Source: Ensifer sp. Root278 (GTDB lineage Bacteria; Pseudomonadota; Alphaproteobacteria; Rhizobiales; Rhizobiaceae). Taken from it: a stretch of 64,000 bases of DNA. The stretch is taken from assembly GCF_001429285.1 (NCBI RefSeq), contig NZ_LMJJ01000043.1:37763-101762 (forward strand). The letters run 5' to 3'. The translations under genes and the position numbers were made by a program. Below, piece by piece: positions 8,078 through 17,350 of the stretch; position 1 is the first letter of the stretch, and every line of letters begins with the position of its first letter. The notes beneath the pieces were generated by a model. The model searched no databases. It had not been told where the DNA came from and was given only the letters and a program-made list of their open reading frames with translations.

Positions 8078-9143
8078 GGTAAATACGCCTGCGAAAGGTG
8101 TGCGATGGTTGGCGATTACGGTGATCTGCGCCTGCTGTGCTACCTGTACGACCACGCAAGCGCCCAACACGAACCGCAGCAAAGCATACATCTCCGAAAA
8201 GGTATACGGAGCGAAGGCTAACCCGTGGGTCGCCCACCGCAAGAATGTCGCCAAGGGCGGTGGCCGCTATGTGGTTGGCAAGCCCTATGTAGTGAAAGGC
8301 AAGAGCTATTTTCCGAAGGAGGACCCGAACTACGACAGGAAGGGGGTGGCTTCCTGGTACGGCTCAGCTTTTCGGGGGAGGCGGACCGCAAACGGCGAAG
8401 ATTATGACCCGAAACACCTGTCCGCCGCACATCCGACCCTTCCCTTGCCCAGCTATGTGCGGGTGACCAATCTTGAAAACGGTTCTTCGCTCATCCTGCG
8501 CGTCAACGATCGCGGTCCTTATCGAAAGGGTCGCATCATCGACGTTTCCAGCAAAGCAGCAGACATGCTGGACCTGAAGCACCGTGGCACGGCATCCGTT
8601 CGGGTGCAGTATGTGGGGCGCGCCCGCTTGGGTGGGGACGACATGCCCTACCTCCTAGCCTCCTACATCAAGAAGAGTGACCGTTTCCCAGCCGACAATT
8701 CGGAGCCTCAAATCGCAACCGGCGTGATGGTGGCCTCGAATCAGTCGATTGGCGACCAGTTGCGAAGCGACAGTCAGTCTTTCTCTCCAACGCGGACGAA
8801 CCTTGCCGGAAAAACGCCGGGCGCCTCCTACCAGATCGCGTCACACACATCCAACCAACTCGGGATGTTGCCTGATTGGCTGTCCGAATACACACCATCG
8901 GTGTCACGAAGCGCCAAGATCGCACCACAGACTCACGAAATGCGCTTCCTGGCGACGCTTGGTGTCAAATATTGCTTGGACGAGGACGGCGATGACGGTC
9001 TGCGCGACATGTGTGGAGTTCAAGTTCCCCCTCTGGCGGCCGGCAGCGGCACCAAGCGTCTTGCCGGGGTAATCTTCATAAGGCGACGCCGCTCTTGCCA
9101 AAGCGGCTGCCGCTGGCGGGGCACAACATTAGGTCTTACCTAG
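8067..9143 (+). CDS. rlpA: RlpA-like septal/cell-wall lipoprotein
   Basis: 358 aa from the ATG at 8067; a GTG at 8100 is a plausible alternative, placing the hydrophobic WLAITVICACCATC near the N-terminus with Cys suitable for lipidation. The double-psi beta-barrel core covers about residues 90-185: GVASWYG (93-99), AAHPTLPLPS (120-129) with the conserved His, and RVNDRGPY (145-152) with the conserved Asp. In studied relatives this domain cleaves naked glycan strands of peptidoglycan at the septum. There is no recognisable SPOR domain, and the last 60 residues become Arg/Cys-rich and low in resemblance to relatives, so the C-terminus may be altered. It should act in the periplasm, attached to the outer membrane. 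Confidence 0.85.
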   Translation: MVIEVNTPAKGVRWLAITVICACCATCTTTQAPNTNRSKAYISEKVYGAKANPWVAHRKNVAKGGGRYVVGKPYVVKGKSYFPKEDPNYDRKGVASWYGSAFRGRRTANGEDYDPKHLSAAHPTLPLPSYVRVTNLENGSSLILRVNDRGPYRKGRIIDVSSKAADMLDLKHRGTASVRVQYVGRARLGGDDMPYLLASYIKKSDRFPADNSEPQIATGVMVASNQSIGDQLRSDSQSFSPTRTNLAGKTPGASYQIASHTSNQLGMLPDWLSEYTPSVSRSAKIAPQTHEMRFLATLGVKYCLDEDGDDGLRDMCGVQVPPLAAGSGTKRLAGVIFIRRRRSCQSGCRWRGTTLGLT

Positions 9144-9226
9144 CGTCGTTGACGGTCGTCATCGCCCGGCGCGGCTCGATGAAAATCCCTCCATTGACCT
9201 CCGTGGCAAGCCCCGTTCATCGGATA

Positions 9227-9508
9227 CTATAGTCGGCTGAGCAACTCCGACTTCGTGGCCTCGAATTCCTGATCCGTGAGAATGCCTTTCGCATGAAGTG
9301 CCGCGAGGCGTTCGATCTTGTCGAAGATGTCCTCATCCGACCGAACCGCCTCCGGCGCTGGATGTGCCCCCTGTTGTGGCTCGGCGGATTCCGACGCGGA
9401 CGATGCGAATATCGACGGCGCAGCCGTGGCGGCGGATGCTTCGGTAGTCGGCGTGTCTGCCGGTTCCTTGCCGCCCTGCCGTATCACATCCAGTTCCGAA
9501 ATTTTCAC
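9227..9508 (-). CDS. SHOCT-domain fragment, probably the detached tail of the gene upstream
   Basis: 93 aa: a low-complexity Ala/Glu/Pro linker followed by a C-terminal SHOCT domain (DIFDKIERLAALHAKGILTD then EFEATKSELLSRL). SHOCT domains are short helical modules found at protein ends. The start is a GTG at 9508 overlapping the TGA of the preceding gene (GTGA). In relatives that I remember, the upstream domain and the SHOCT tail form one protein, so this is most likely a frameshift separating the two, although translational coupling through the GTGA overlap is possible. Confidence 0.6.
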   Translation of the reverse strand: MKISELDVIRQGGKEPADTPTTEASAATAAPSIFASSASESAEPQQGAHPAPEAVRSDEDIFDKIERLAALHAKGILTDQEFEATKSELLSRL

Positions 9509-10131
9509 CCATACTGGGAGGTAAAGCTCAGCGACTGGTCGCCGCTTTGCTGTTGCGAGAACCCGCCAATGCGATGGTCCTTCGTGTCATAGACCATAAC
9601 CCGGCCGCCGATATCGATCGCTAGCCGTCGGGTTGTCGGGAAAAAGGCATAGCGCAGGTCATTCTGCGCCCCGGTCGAGGCAGGATGCCCTAACTCCTCG
9701 GGCCACCAGTTCCCAGCAGACAGCGCGCCAGGCACGAACAGGCTGACGCCGCCGCCCTGACCTTGATATTGGGACTGGGACGGCGTCTGCGGGCCCGGTA
9801 AATCCATGCCGCGCACCAAGGCAGAAAGCTCGGAACAAACTCCGGCCACGTTCGCCTTCAGCGCATTGTTGAACATGTCGCCGACCATGATCATCCCGCC
9901 CTCCGACCATTGCCCCATTCCACCTAGATCGGGATGGTTGAACTGGGCCTGTGTCGCCTGCCCGGCGATAATCGCCATCAGAAGGTGCTCCACCGCGCCG
10001 AGGCTGACCCCGTACCGCTCTGCAATCCCTCCCAGGGTTCGTCGGCCCTCTTCACTGAGTTGTCTCATCGCGATCGCTTCCTTACTCCTCTCCGCTGAGG
10101 TCGCCTGTCTGTTCCGTTTGAAGGTCTGCAA
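9505..10131 (-). CDS. Rhizobial SHOCT-associated protein, body domain
   Basis: 208 aa; a start at the downstream MRQLSEEGRRTLGGIAERYG is also possible. An N-terminal helical, HTH-like segment (about 22-60) is followed by a Gln/Gly-rich linker and a C-terminal domain ending TTRRLAIDIGG, VYDTKDHRIGG, SFTSQYG. It has no signal peptide. The combined span 9227-10131 is one base short of whole codons, consistent with a one-base deletion splitting a protein of about 300 aa. The function of this family is not known to me. Confidence 0.65.
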   Translation of the reverse strand: MQTFKRNRQATSAERSKEAIAMRQLSEEGRRTLGGIAERYGVSLGAVEHLLMAIIAGQATQAQFNHPDLGGMGQWSEGGMIMVGDMFNNALKANVAGVCSELSALVRGMDLPGPQTPSQSQYQGQGGGVSLFVPGALSAGNWWPEELGHPASTGAQNDLRYAFFPTTRRLAIDIGGRVMVYDTKDHRIGGFSQQQSGDQSLSFTSQYG

Positions 10132-10313
10132 ATCCGATTTTAGCCGTCGTGGTGAAATCCAGTACGCCGATAATACCCGCGCGTTGCCCTGCCTTTCAAT
10201 GCAGTCTAGGCGTTTCTCGATTTGAAATGGGCGAAGAGCTTCTCATAGCGTGTTGCGAATGTGCTTCGTCAAACTCGCTATCGCCCTATCGACCAGATAG
10301 TAATTCGTCACTC

Positions 10314-11846
10314 CTAGGCCTCGCCCCGCTCCATCGCCAGTTCTGCCTCGAGGCTCTCGGTGTCGCGGAAGATCGTGGCGACCGCCAGCACACGTCCGCC
10401 GCGCTTGAAGCGCAGGAGGCAGTCCTTGGCGGGAATGTCGCCCTCGACCTCGATCTCGTCCCATCCCTCGGCATGGCCGACATAGTTGATCGGAACGTTG
10501 TAATGCTGGCTCCAAAAGAACGGCACATCCGTGAACTTCTTCTGGCGTCCGAGCATGTTGAGTGCGGCCGCAGCGCCTTGCCGCTGCGCCACCACCCAGT
10601 GCTCCACTCTGATGTTCTCGCCGCTATGGGGATCGGGCCACCGGGCAATATCGCCCGCCGCATATATGCCCGGCACGCTGGTCTCAAGATAGGCATCGAC
10701 CAGGACGCCCCGATCGGTGGCGAGCCCGGCCGCTTCGGCGACACCGACCCGCGGCCGCACGCCGATGCCGGCAACGACCATGTCTGCGGCCAAGATGCCG
10801 CCGCTGCTCAGCTGGATCTCCGTTGCGCCGATGCTCGCCGCGGTATCCCCAAGGTGGAAGATGACGCCATTCTCCTCATGCAGGGCGCGGATGAAATTGC
10901 CGATCTGCGGCCCCAGTATCCGTTCCATCGGCCGTTCCTCGGGCGCCACCACATGCACTTTGACACCGCGGCCTCGAAGGGCGGCGGCAACTTCGAGGCC
11001 GATGAAGCTGGCGCCCAGGACGACGGCGCCGCGTGCGGTGCCGGCTTGCGCGATGATCTTCCGACTGTCGGCAAGCGAGCGCAGCGTGTGGACATGAGGC
11101 TGGTCGGCGCCGGGTATGGTCAGGCGAACCGGTTCGGCGCCCATCGCCAGCAACAGTCTGTCGAAGGCGACCCGCGCCCCATCGGCGAGCAAGATTTCGC
11201 TGGCGCGGACATCTATGCCGGCAACCCTGGTTCCGAGGCGCAAGTCGATGCCGTTCTTGGCATAGAAGCCCTCCTTGCGCAGTGGGATCCAGTCCTCCGG
11301 CGCCTTTCCGGCAAGATAGTCCTTCGACAGGTTAGGGCGGTCGACGGGCAGCGCCTCGTCATCGCTGATCATGACGATGGCGCCCTGAAATTGTTCGCGC
11401 CGCAGTCTTTCGGCGGCAGCAAAGCCGGCGGCGCCGCCACCGACGATGACGATCTTTTCTGGAGCCGCTCCGGCATCGCCTTCGCGTGAGACCGGCGACT
11501 GCTTCTTGCGCTTCTCGCCGACGATTATTTTGTCGCCGTGCTGTTCAACCGACCAGCAGGCGAGCGGCGATAACGCTGGAGCACGCAGGGCCTCTCCGGT
11601 GCGCAGATCAAAGCAGGCGTGATGCCAAGGGCAGCGAACGGTGTCGTAGGCGACGAGGCCGTCGACCAGCGGCCCACCGTAGTGCGAGCAGCTGGCGGCT
11701 ATCGCGAAGATCTCGGATCCGCGGCGCACCAGAAGCACCGGCTCGCCATCGCGATGACCGACCACCTTTCCGCCATCGGGGAGATCGGCGAGCGCAATGC
11801 CGAAGGCGAGGTCGGGTCCGCTCGGGTCTGAATGGTTACCGGCCAT
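10314..11846 (-). CDS. Rieske ferredoxin - FAD/NAD(P) oxidoreductase fusion
   Basis: 510 aa. The start at 11846 is chosen for its GGAGGAG site; longer frames lack one. Residues 15-112 form a Rieske domain with C53-x-H55 and C72-x2-H75 (RCPWHHACFD). From about 130 there is a pyridine nucleotide-disulfide/ferredoxin-reductase fold: the FAD motif GGGAAG (136-141), a second dinucleotide site around GAVVLGASFIGLEVAAAL, and the FAD-binding AAGDIARWPDP near residue 410. This is the architecture of the AIFM3/assimilatory reductase-like group: NAD(P)H to FAD to [2Fe-2S]. The acceptor is unknown. No oxygenase component lies nearby, so a stand-alone electron transfer or detoxification role is likely. 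Confidence 0.88.
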   Translation of the reverse strand: MAGNHSDPSGPDLAFGIALADLPDGGKVVGHRDGEPVLLVRRGSEIFAIAASCSHYGGPLVDGLVAYDTVRCPWHHACFDLRTGEALRAPALSPLACWSVEQHGDKIIVGEKRKKQSPVSREGDAGAAPEKIVIVGGGAAGFAAAERLRREQFQGAIVMISDDEALPVDRPNLSKDYLAGKAPEDWIPLRKEGFYAKNGIDLRLGTRVAGIDVRASEILLADGARVAFDRLLLAMGAEPVRLTIPGADQPHVHTLRSLADSRKIIAQAGTARGAVVLGASFIGLEVAAALRGRGVKVHVVAPEERPMERILGPQIGNFIRALHEENGVIFHLGDTAASIGATEIQLSSGGILAADMVVAGIGVRPRVGVAEAAGLATDRGVLVDAYLETSVPGIYAAGDIARWPDPHSGENIRVEHWVVAQRQGAAAALNMLGRQKKFTDVPFFWSQHYNVPINYVGHAEGWDEIEVEGDIPAKDCLLRFKRGGRVLAVATIFRDTESLEAELAMERGEA

Positions 11847-12059
11847 CTTCTCCTCCGTCGAAGGGCAGCTGCCGGTGTCGCCCACTGCGACGCTGGGCTT
11901 GTCTACCCAACAGGCAACTCGTCTGGAATTGTCCGCCATTCTGGCTCCCAGGCAAGCGAATTTGACCTGCAGTTGCGCGCAATTTTCGCAATATGCCCCA
12001 TAGGAGCAACCCGGGCACCGGCGCTGTGCCAATCGCGATTTTCCGAACCATTTTCGACT

Positions 12060-12272
12060 TCAAGCCGGCGGAGTTGGCCCCGCTCGCAGCTGAACGAGGC
12101 GGCGTGTCTTGCGCAGCTGGAAAGGATCAGTGAGGCAAGTAGGGCGGTGAGCGAACTGCCCGACGACTTCGATGCCGCCTTATACGCCCGCATTACCGCC
12201 GAGATCTGCAGCTTGAAAGAGGACGCGGCTCTTTGGCTTGATGGTTATCGTAATGCCGGAGTTGCGGTCTGA
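12060..12272 (+). pseudogene. C-terminal TPR relic of an adenylate cyclase-type protein
   Basis: The plus strand encodes LNEAACLAQLERISEASRAV followed by ALYARITAEICSLKEDAALW, LDGYRNAGVAV and a stop at 12272. This matches the last TPR repeat and closing motif of rhizobial cyclase-TPR proteins. There is no start or catalytic domain upstream; the stretch merges into non-coding DNA. The remainder of 11847-12347 holds no gene that I can support. Confidence 0.5.
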
Positions 12273-12347
12273 GGCTGCGGCAAACTATGCGACCGATGGT
12301 TCGAATCCGTTCGAGAGCGTCAAGTTTTGACTTCGCTCGGCTTTAAC

Positions 12348-13088
12348 TCATGCATCCGCTGATCTTACTTCAGCCTTTCGATTTCTCCGGCGCTGATGCC
12401 TAAGCGGCCGCTCGTGTTGTGGAGCAAGGTAGATTTCCAACAAACGCAACCCGAGGATCAGTGCCGAATTGATGACCAAATATATGGCGGCTACCATGCA
12501 GAATACCTGGATGACAGCGAAGGTCTCGCTCATCAGATCCTTTGCTACACCGGTCAGTTCCATCACCGTGATGGTGCTGGCAAGCGACGTCGCCTTGAGC
12601 GTCACGACGATCTCGTTGCTGTAGGCCGCCAAAGCGCGTCTCACAGCTATCGGAGCGGTGACGAGAAAAAAGACCTTGATTGACGACAGTCCCAGCGCGC
12701 GGGCTGCCTCGATCGCGCCTTTGGGCACGGCGGCCAGACCGCCGCGCATCACCTCGGCCGTATACGCGCCCGAGCAAAGGCTCATGGCGATCACCGCACA
12801 GGCGAAAGGCTCCCTCAACAGGATCCAGGCTGGACTTTCGCGCAGCCATGCGAACTGGCTGAGGCCATAGTAAAGGACGAAGATCTGAACCAGCAGCGGC
12901 GTGGAGCGGAACGCTAGAACATAGGCTGATGCGATAGCCCGAAGAGACCCATGACGCGAAGCACGCGCCCAAGTGGCAATACCCGCCAGGACGAAACCAA
13001 GTGGGAGGGTTGCTGCCGCCAGTGCCAATGTGACCCAGATTGCGCCAGCCAGCTCGCTAGCAACGTGTAGTGTCGTTTCGAAATCCAT
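12348..13088 (-). CDS. Polar amino-acid ABC transporter permease (second subunit)
   Basis: 246 aa, HisM/ArtM-type. It has about five hydrophobic helices and the conserved cytoplasmic loop EAARALGLSSIKVFFLVTAP (near residue 145) that docks on the ATPase. It starts 2 bp after the stop of the other permease, so they are co-translated and should form the heterodimeric channel in the inner membrane. The C-terminal tail is Arg-rich. No ATPase gene follows; the next DNA downstream is a relic and an unrelated oxidoreductase. Confidence 0.9.
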   Translation of the reverse strand: MDFETTLHVASELAGAIWVTLALAAATLPLGFVLAGIATWARASRHGSLRAIASAYVLAFRSTPLLVQIFVLYYGLSQFAWLRESPAWILLREPFACAVIAMSLCSGAYTAEVMRGGLAAVPKGAIEAARALGLSSIKVFFLVTAPIAVRRALAAYSNEIVVTLKATSLASTITVMELTGVAKDLMSETFAVIQVFCMVAAIYLVINSALILGLRLLEIYLAPQHERPLRHQRRRNRKAEVRSADA

Positions 13089-13090
13089 GA

Positions 13091-13804
13091 TCAGCCCCAG
13101 CGCATTCTGTTCTCGACGGCGACGAACACCCGCGAGGATACCGCGACAAGCACGAAATAGATGACAGCCGCGGCGCCGTAAAAGACGAAGGGTTGTCCGG
13201 TCGTGCGCCCGGCGAGGCCGACGACCCGCATAAGCTCGGCCACAGAGATCACGGAAAGCAGTGTCGTTTCCTTGATGGCCATGATCCAGACATTGCCCAG
13301 GCCCGGCAGGGCCTGCCGGAACATTTGCGGCATGATGACCAAATAGAGTCCCAGAAACGGACGAAGGCCGAGCGCGGCGAAAGCCTCGAACTGCCCGGCT
13401 GGAATTGTGCCGTGCGCGCCGCGGAACACTTCGGAGCTATAGGATGCCGAGACGAGCGTGACGGCCATCACGCCGACCGAAAACGCGTCTATTTCGATGT
13501 AGCCGGTGTAACCGAAACCGCGCGCGACCCACATCAGCGCCCCGTTGGTTCCGAAAAAGAGAAGGAATATGACGAGCAAGGGCGGCACTCCTCGCATCAC
13601 CGTCGTATAGAGATTGGCTGCGCCCGCGATCCAGCGATTGCTTCCGAGCTTCGCCAGTGCAATCGCAAACCCAAGGGCGACACCGAGAACGTAGCCGAGG
13701 CTCGCGCAGGTTACGGTGACGCCGAGCCCGAATAGGAGCGGCCTGGACCAGCCCTGATCGCCCCAGGCCAGCATTTGAAGAATGGACGCGTCCGCAGCCA
13801 TCAA
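13091..13804 (-). CDS. Polar amino-acid ABC transporter permease (first subunit)
   Basis: 237 aa, HisQ/GlnP-type. The start of the transmembrane domain (LGVTVTCASLGYVLGVALGF) and the conserved AVMRGVPPLLVIFLLFFG (RGVPPLL is a hallmark of this permease group) are visible, as is the EAFAALGLRPFLGLYLVIMP coupling loop. It begins 3 bp after the binding-protein gene ends. It pairs with the 12348-13088 subunit. The substrate class (amino acid or opine-like) follows from the family and the partner binding protein. Confidence 0.9.
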   Translation of the reverse strand: MMAADASILQMLAWGDQGWSRPLLFGLGVTVTCASLGYVLGVALGFAIALAKLGSNRWIAGAANLYTTVMRGVPPLLVIFLLFFGTNGALMWVARGFGYTGYIEIDAFSVGVMAVTLVSASYSSEVFRGAHGTIPAGQFEAFAALGLRPFLGLYLVIMPQMFRQALPGLGNVWIMAIKETTLLSVISVAELMRVVGLAGRTTGQPFVFYGAAAVIYFVLVAVSSRVFVAVENRMRWG

Positions 13805-13807
13805 AAA

Positions 13808-14638
13808 TCATTCCCCGCAGATTTTCGGGTCGGCCTTGGTCGAGATATCGAAACCAAACCATTGCTGCGAAATCCGTGTGATTTCGCCGTCTTTCTTCAG
13901 TTGGCAAAGGGCCACGTCCCATGCTTTGCGAAGCTCCTCGGTATCCTTGCGCATCAGTCCGCCGACACCGACGCCGAGATAGTCGAACTGCTCGAAATCA
14001 AGATTGGGCGACAGGATCTCGATCGTTTCGCCTTGTGACGAACCCGTGAGAGCTATCCACGGGGAACGCCCCGCAAGCGCGGCGTCAATCCTTCCAGCCA
14101 ATAGGTCGAGATTGAGGCTGTCCTGATTGTCGTAGAGGCGGACGTTGACTTCGCCCTTCAGTTCATTGTCCATGAACTTTTGACTTTGCGTGCCGGATTG
14201 GACGCCGACCGTCTTGCCTACCAGCGCATTCTTGAGCTCTGCCCAGGAGCTTTTCCCGTTCAGGCCGGAATTCTTGGCGGCCGCAAAATTGATCGGCAGG
14301 TTGCCGTAGCTCTGCGTGAAGGCAAGGCGTTTCTGCCGCTCTGGGGTGATCGATATCCCACCGACGAGGATGTCATATTTGCCCTGCTCAAGAGCGGGAA
14401 TCTGTCCTTCCCAGGGTTGGGCGGTGAAGCGGCAGCTGCGCTGCATCCGCTGACACACGAGCCTTGCCAGTTCAATATCGAAACCGGTCAGCTCTCCCGC
14501 AGGCGTCATCGAGGTCCAGGGAAGATAGCCGCCATCCGTTCCGATGCGCACTTCAGGTAAGTCCTCAGCCAAGACTGGCGTCGCGCATAATGCTGCAAGC
14601 GTCAACGCTGCGACCAGTTCCGTCCATTTTGCATTCAT
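13808..14638 (-). CDS. Periplasmic amino-acid-binding protein of the ABC importer
   Basis: 276 aa, SBP_bac_3 family. The start at 14638 gives a clean Sec signal peptide (MNAKWTELVAALTLAALC, cleavage after VLA) and a GAGGGGGA site; longer frames lack both. Typical motifs follow: VRIGTDGGYLPWTS, GELTGFDIELARLVC, and KYDILVGGISITPERQKRLAFT. Two Cys near residue 75 (CQRMQRSC) could form a disulfide. The ligand cannot be read from the sequence. Adjacent genes supply two permeases and an M20 peptidase, so a dipeptide, N-acylated or N-carbamoylated amino acid is plausible. Confidence 0.92.
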   Translation of the reverse strand: MNAKWTELVAALTLAALCATPVLAEDLPEVRIGTDGGYLPWTSMTPAGELTGFDIELARLVCQRMQRSCRFTAQPWEGQIPALEQGKYDILVGGISITPERQKRLAFTQSYGNLPINFAAAKNSGLNGKSSWAELKNALVGKTVGVQSGTQSQKFMDNELKGEVNVRLYDNQDSLNLDLLAGRIDAALAGRSPWIALTGSSQGETIEILSPNLDFEQFDYLGVGVGGLMRKDTEELRKAWDVALCQLKKDGEITRISQQWFGFDISTKADPKICGE

Positions 14639-14672
14639 GATTGTCCCCCTCTTTGTATTTGTGTTGGTAGGC

Positions 14673-16079
14673 TCAAAAGCGTTCGGGTCGGTCGTCCGTG
14701 CCGAGGTCCCAGAACAGGCCTGCCATGATTGCAAGACCCTCTGCGACAAGTGGCGCCAGCAGATGTTCGTCCGGCGCATGCTGACAGCATCCCGAATAGG
14801 AGTGCGGCACCCAGACCGTTGGAATTCCTAACAGATCTGCGAAGCAATCGTTCGGTAGAGAGCCTCCGGCATTCGGCAGAATTGTCGGTTCCACCGCCGT
14901 CGTCCTTTGAACGGACGCGGCCGCCCAGCGCATCAAGGGATGCTCGGGATCGAGGCGTGTGGCGCCCCATTCCAGTTCCGTTGCCTTTGGGACCACTGCG
15001 ACATTGCCAAAGCCGTTTTCGTCGAGGTAGGCGCGAATTGTCTGCATGAAGCCCGCCGGATCGGTATCGACGGTGTAACGGATCTGCAGTCGTGCAGATG
15101 CGCGGGGCGGAATGGCATTGATCGGTAAAGCCGGCGTGCCTGCCGTCATCGCCAAAACTTCGAGCGCCGTCCAGCCGAAGACGCGTTGCGATGGCGTCAA
15201 TCCCGGCTCGCCCCACCAGCCGTCAAGCTCCGGGCCGCCGCTCTCGGCTTGAAGCTCTATTCGACCGAGCGCGGCCATGACGCCTTGAGGAACTTCAGTC
15301 GGAAGAATTCCTCGAACATTGATTTGACCGGTCGCCGACACCAGGCTGGAGATGGCGTTGGCGAGGATCACGGCCGGGTTGGCAAGCAGACCGCCCCAAT
15401 TGCCGGAATGATGTGCGCCAGCCCTGAGATCGCAGATCAGATCGAAATCAACGGTTCCACGGGTGCCACCATCAAGTGTCGCGCGATCGCGGGCCAGGCG
15501 AGGTCCGTCCGATGAGATCAGCCAATCGGCCTTGAGCTTCGAACGATGTTCCGAACAAATCTGGTGAAGTCCGGCCGAACCGGTCTCCTCAGATGTTTCG
15601 ATAAGCACCACGACGTTAAAGCCGAGGGATCCGCGCGTCGCCAGAACCGCTTCCAGAGCCAGCATCACGATTGTGTGTTGGCCCTTGTTGTCGGCGGTAC
15701 CGCGACCGTAGAGGCGGTCGCCCTCGACACTCACTTCCCAGGGATCACGGCCATTCGACCATGCGCCTTCCATGCCAGCCACCACGTCCGCATGTCCGTA
15801 AACGAGCAGTGTCGGCAGATGTCCGGCTTCGTCGCGCCGCGCGATCAGCAGCGGGCCGCCTATGGGATCCGGGTTGTCCAGAATGTCGCCAGTAAAGCCG
15901 AGGCTTGCGAGATCCTGCCTGAACTCGTTTAAATAACGCACGCATTCCGGGCGCCGTGCGGGATTCTGGCTTTCCGTCGCGATTGCGACCCGGCGTGTCA
16001 GATCGGCCAGAAAGCGCCCGTTGGCCAGATAGGCGACGGCGGTGGCTATAGATTGATCCCTAGACATAATCCTGCTCAT
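14673..16079 (-). CDS. M20-family metallopeptidase/amidohydrolase
   Basis: 468 aa, cytosolic, with a two-zinc M20 catalytic set: His in VYGHADVV, bridging Asp in GRGTADNKGQ, the EE pair in IETSEETGS, Asp in ISSDGP and the last His in CQHAPDEHLL. A dimerisation domain lies in between (RAGAHHSGNWGG). Family members cleave dipeptides, N-acyl or N-carbamoyl amino acids. It is the first gene of a transcript continuing into the binding protein and permeases, so it probably hydrolyses the compound that the transporter imports. The intergenic region to the LysR gene is about 90 bp, with TTGACA-like promoter elements. Confidence 0.9.
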   Translation of the reverse strand: MSRIMSRDQSIATAVAYLANGRFLADLTRRVAIATESQNPARRPECVRYLNEFRQDLASLGFTGDILDNPDPIGGPLLIARRDEAGHLPTLLVYGHADVVAGMEGAWSNGRDPWEVSVEGDRLYGRGTADNKGQHTIVMLALEAVLATRGSLGFNVVVLIETSEETGSAGLHQICSEHRSKLKADWLISSDGPRLARDRATLDGGTRGTVDFDLICDLRAGAHHSGNWGGLLANPAVILANAISSLVSATGQINVRGILPTEVPQGVMAALGRIELQAESGGPELDGWWGEPGLTPSQRVFGWTALEVLAMTAGTPALPINAIPPRASARLQIRYTVDTDPAGFMQTIRAYLDENGFGNVAVVPKATELEWGATRLDPEHPLMRWAAASVQRTTAVEPTILPNAGGSLPNDCFADLLGIPTVWVPHSYSGCCQHAPDEHLLAPLVAEGLAIMAGLFWDLGTDDRPERF

Positions 16080-16169
16080 TCATTGCGTTGACAGCACGAT
16101 GTCACGGGGACGAATATGCAAGCAAACCAAAAGTTCTCTCGGTTACCCTTAGCTGGATTGAGTCTCGAC

Positions 16170-17087
16170 ATGGCCCGTCATTTGCCACCGCTGCCCGCAC
16201 TGCGCGCTTTCGAAGCTGCGGCGCGCCACCTGAGCTTCGCCAGGGCGGCTGGTGAGCTGAGCGTGACCCCGGGCGCAGTCAGTCATCACATGAAACAGCT
16301 CGAAGAGTGGGTCGGTGGACCGCTGTTTGAACGGCGCGCCAATGGCGTGGGGTTGACGGAGACCGGCCGGGTCTTTGCAACGCGCCTCGGTGCGATCTTC
16401 GATCAACTCACCGCCGTCGGCGCTGCGGCGCGAGTGCCCGGTGGGCTCAGCACCGTCACCGTTCGTTGCCAGTTTTCACTCGCAACGAAGTGGCTTGCAC
16501 CCCGCATTGGCAAGTTTCGCAAGGCTCATCCCGACATCTCCGTGGCTGTCATGGCTCTGCCGCACCGATGGAGCGCCAGGGAGCCGGATCCGGATCTTGC
16601 AATCTATCATGGCCGTGGAACGATTCCGGGCGTCCGACAGGATACGCTGATCAATGGCAGCCTGGTTGTCGTCGGTTCGCCCGACTTGGCGGCCACCCTC
16701 CCGCCTGCGTCGACACCTGCTGACTTGTTGTCCCGGCCCCTGATCAAGGTGGATTATGCCGAACCGGGCTGGCACGATGAAGGGTGGGAAGCATGGTTTG
16801 CTGCAACTGGGTTTGGGCATCTCGAACTGCGGTCAACCTTGTCGTTCAATCTGGTGCACCTTGCGATCGATGCCTGTCTGTCGGGCGCCGGCTTCGCTCT
16901 GGTTCCAGATTTCCTGGTCGAGACCGAGCTTTGCACCGGGCGGCTGGTCGATGCCTTCGGGATATCGCTGCCGATTAGGCAGCCCTATGTCATCATGACA
17001 CCCGACGCTAATCTTGCGCGACCAGAGGTTGCGATCCTAAGAAGCTGGCTCTTGGATCAAGGTATTGCGACGGCGAAACTGGGGTAA
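16170..17087 (+). CDS. LysR-family regulator (GcvA-like), divergent from the M20/ABC operon
   Basis: 305 aa from the ATG at 16170 (MARHLPPLPALRAFEAAARH), the standard start of GcvA-type LysR proteins; an upstream ATG at 16116 is less likely. The winged HTH is at about residues 8-65 (SFARAAGELSVTPGAVSHHM). An effector-binding domain follows. Divergent placement 90 bp from the M20/ABC operon makes it the probable regulator of that operon, likely sensing the imported amino-acid compound. Confidence 0.9.
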   Translation: MARHLPPLPALRAFEAAARHLSFARAAGELSVTPGAVSHHMKQLEEWVGGPLFERRANGVGLTETGRVFATRLGAIFDQLTAVGAAARVPGGLSTVTVRCQFSLATKWLAPRIGKFRKAHPDISVAVMALPHRWSAREPDPDLAIYHGRGTIPGVRQDTLINGSLVVVGSPDLAATLPPASTPADLLSRPLIKVDYAEPGWHDEGWEAWFAATGFGHLELRSTLSFNLVHLAIDACLSGAGFALVPDFLVETELCTGRLVDAFGISLPIRQPYVIMTPDANLARPEVAILRSWLLDQGIATAKLG

Positions 17088-17267
17088 CCGGTCCCGCACG
17101 GCTTTCAGTCCGAGTACTGTTTTCGCCGACCCCGTTCGAGCAAGAGACGCATGGCATTGGGCAGAACGCGCCATTCACCGCGCTTGTGGCGGATGACAGC
17201 AACGGGTCAAAGGGAGCCGTTCTCCTCGATCCCCGTGCACGGCTTGCTGCGAGGTTGTTCACGTTCT

Positions 17268-17302
17268 GGGCTAAGAAGATCGCATAATTTATCGACGGGA
17301 AG
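17268..17302 (+). repeat. Dif-like 35-bp repeat, copy 1 (diverged)
   Basis: Contains TCGCATAATTTATCGACGGG, aligned base for base without gaps to the copies at 24639 and 47312. It lies in the 263-bp gap between the LysR and L,D-transpeptidase genes. This is the most diverged copy (TTT in place of TGT in the core). Confidence 0.6.
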
Positions 17303-17350
17303 GGACTGTCGTGATCCTTCGATCCCCTACGCACTCAGCGCGGAAGGCTT

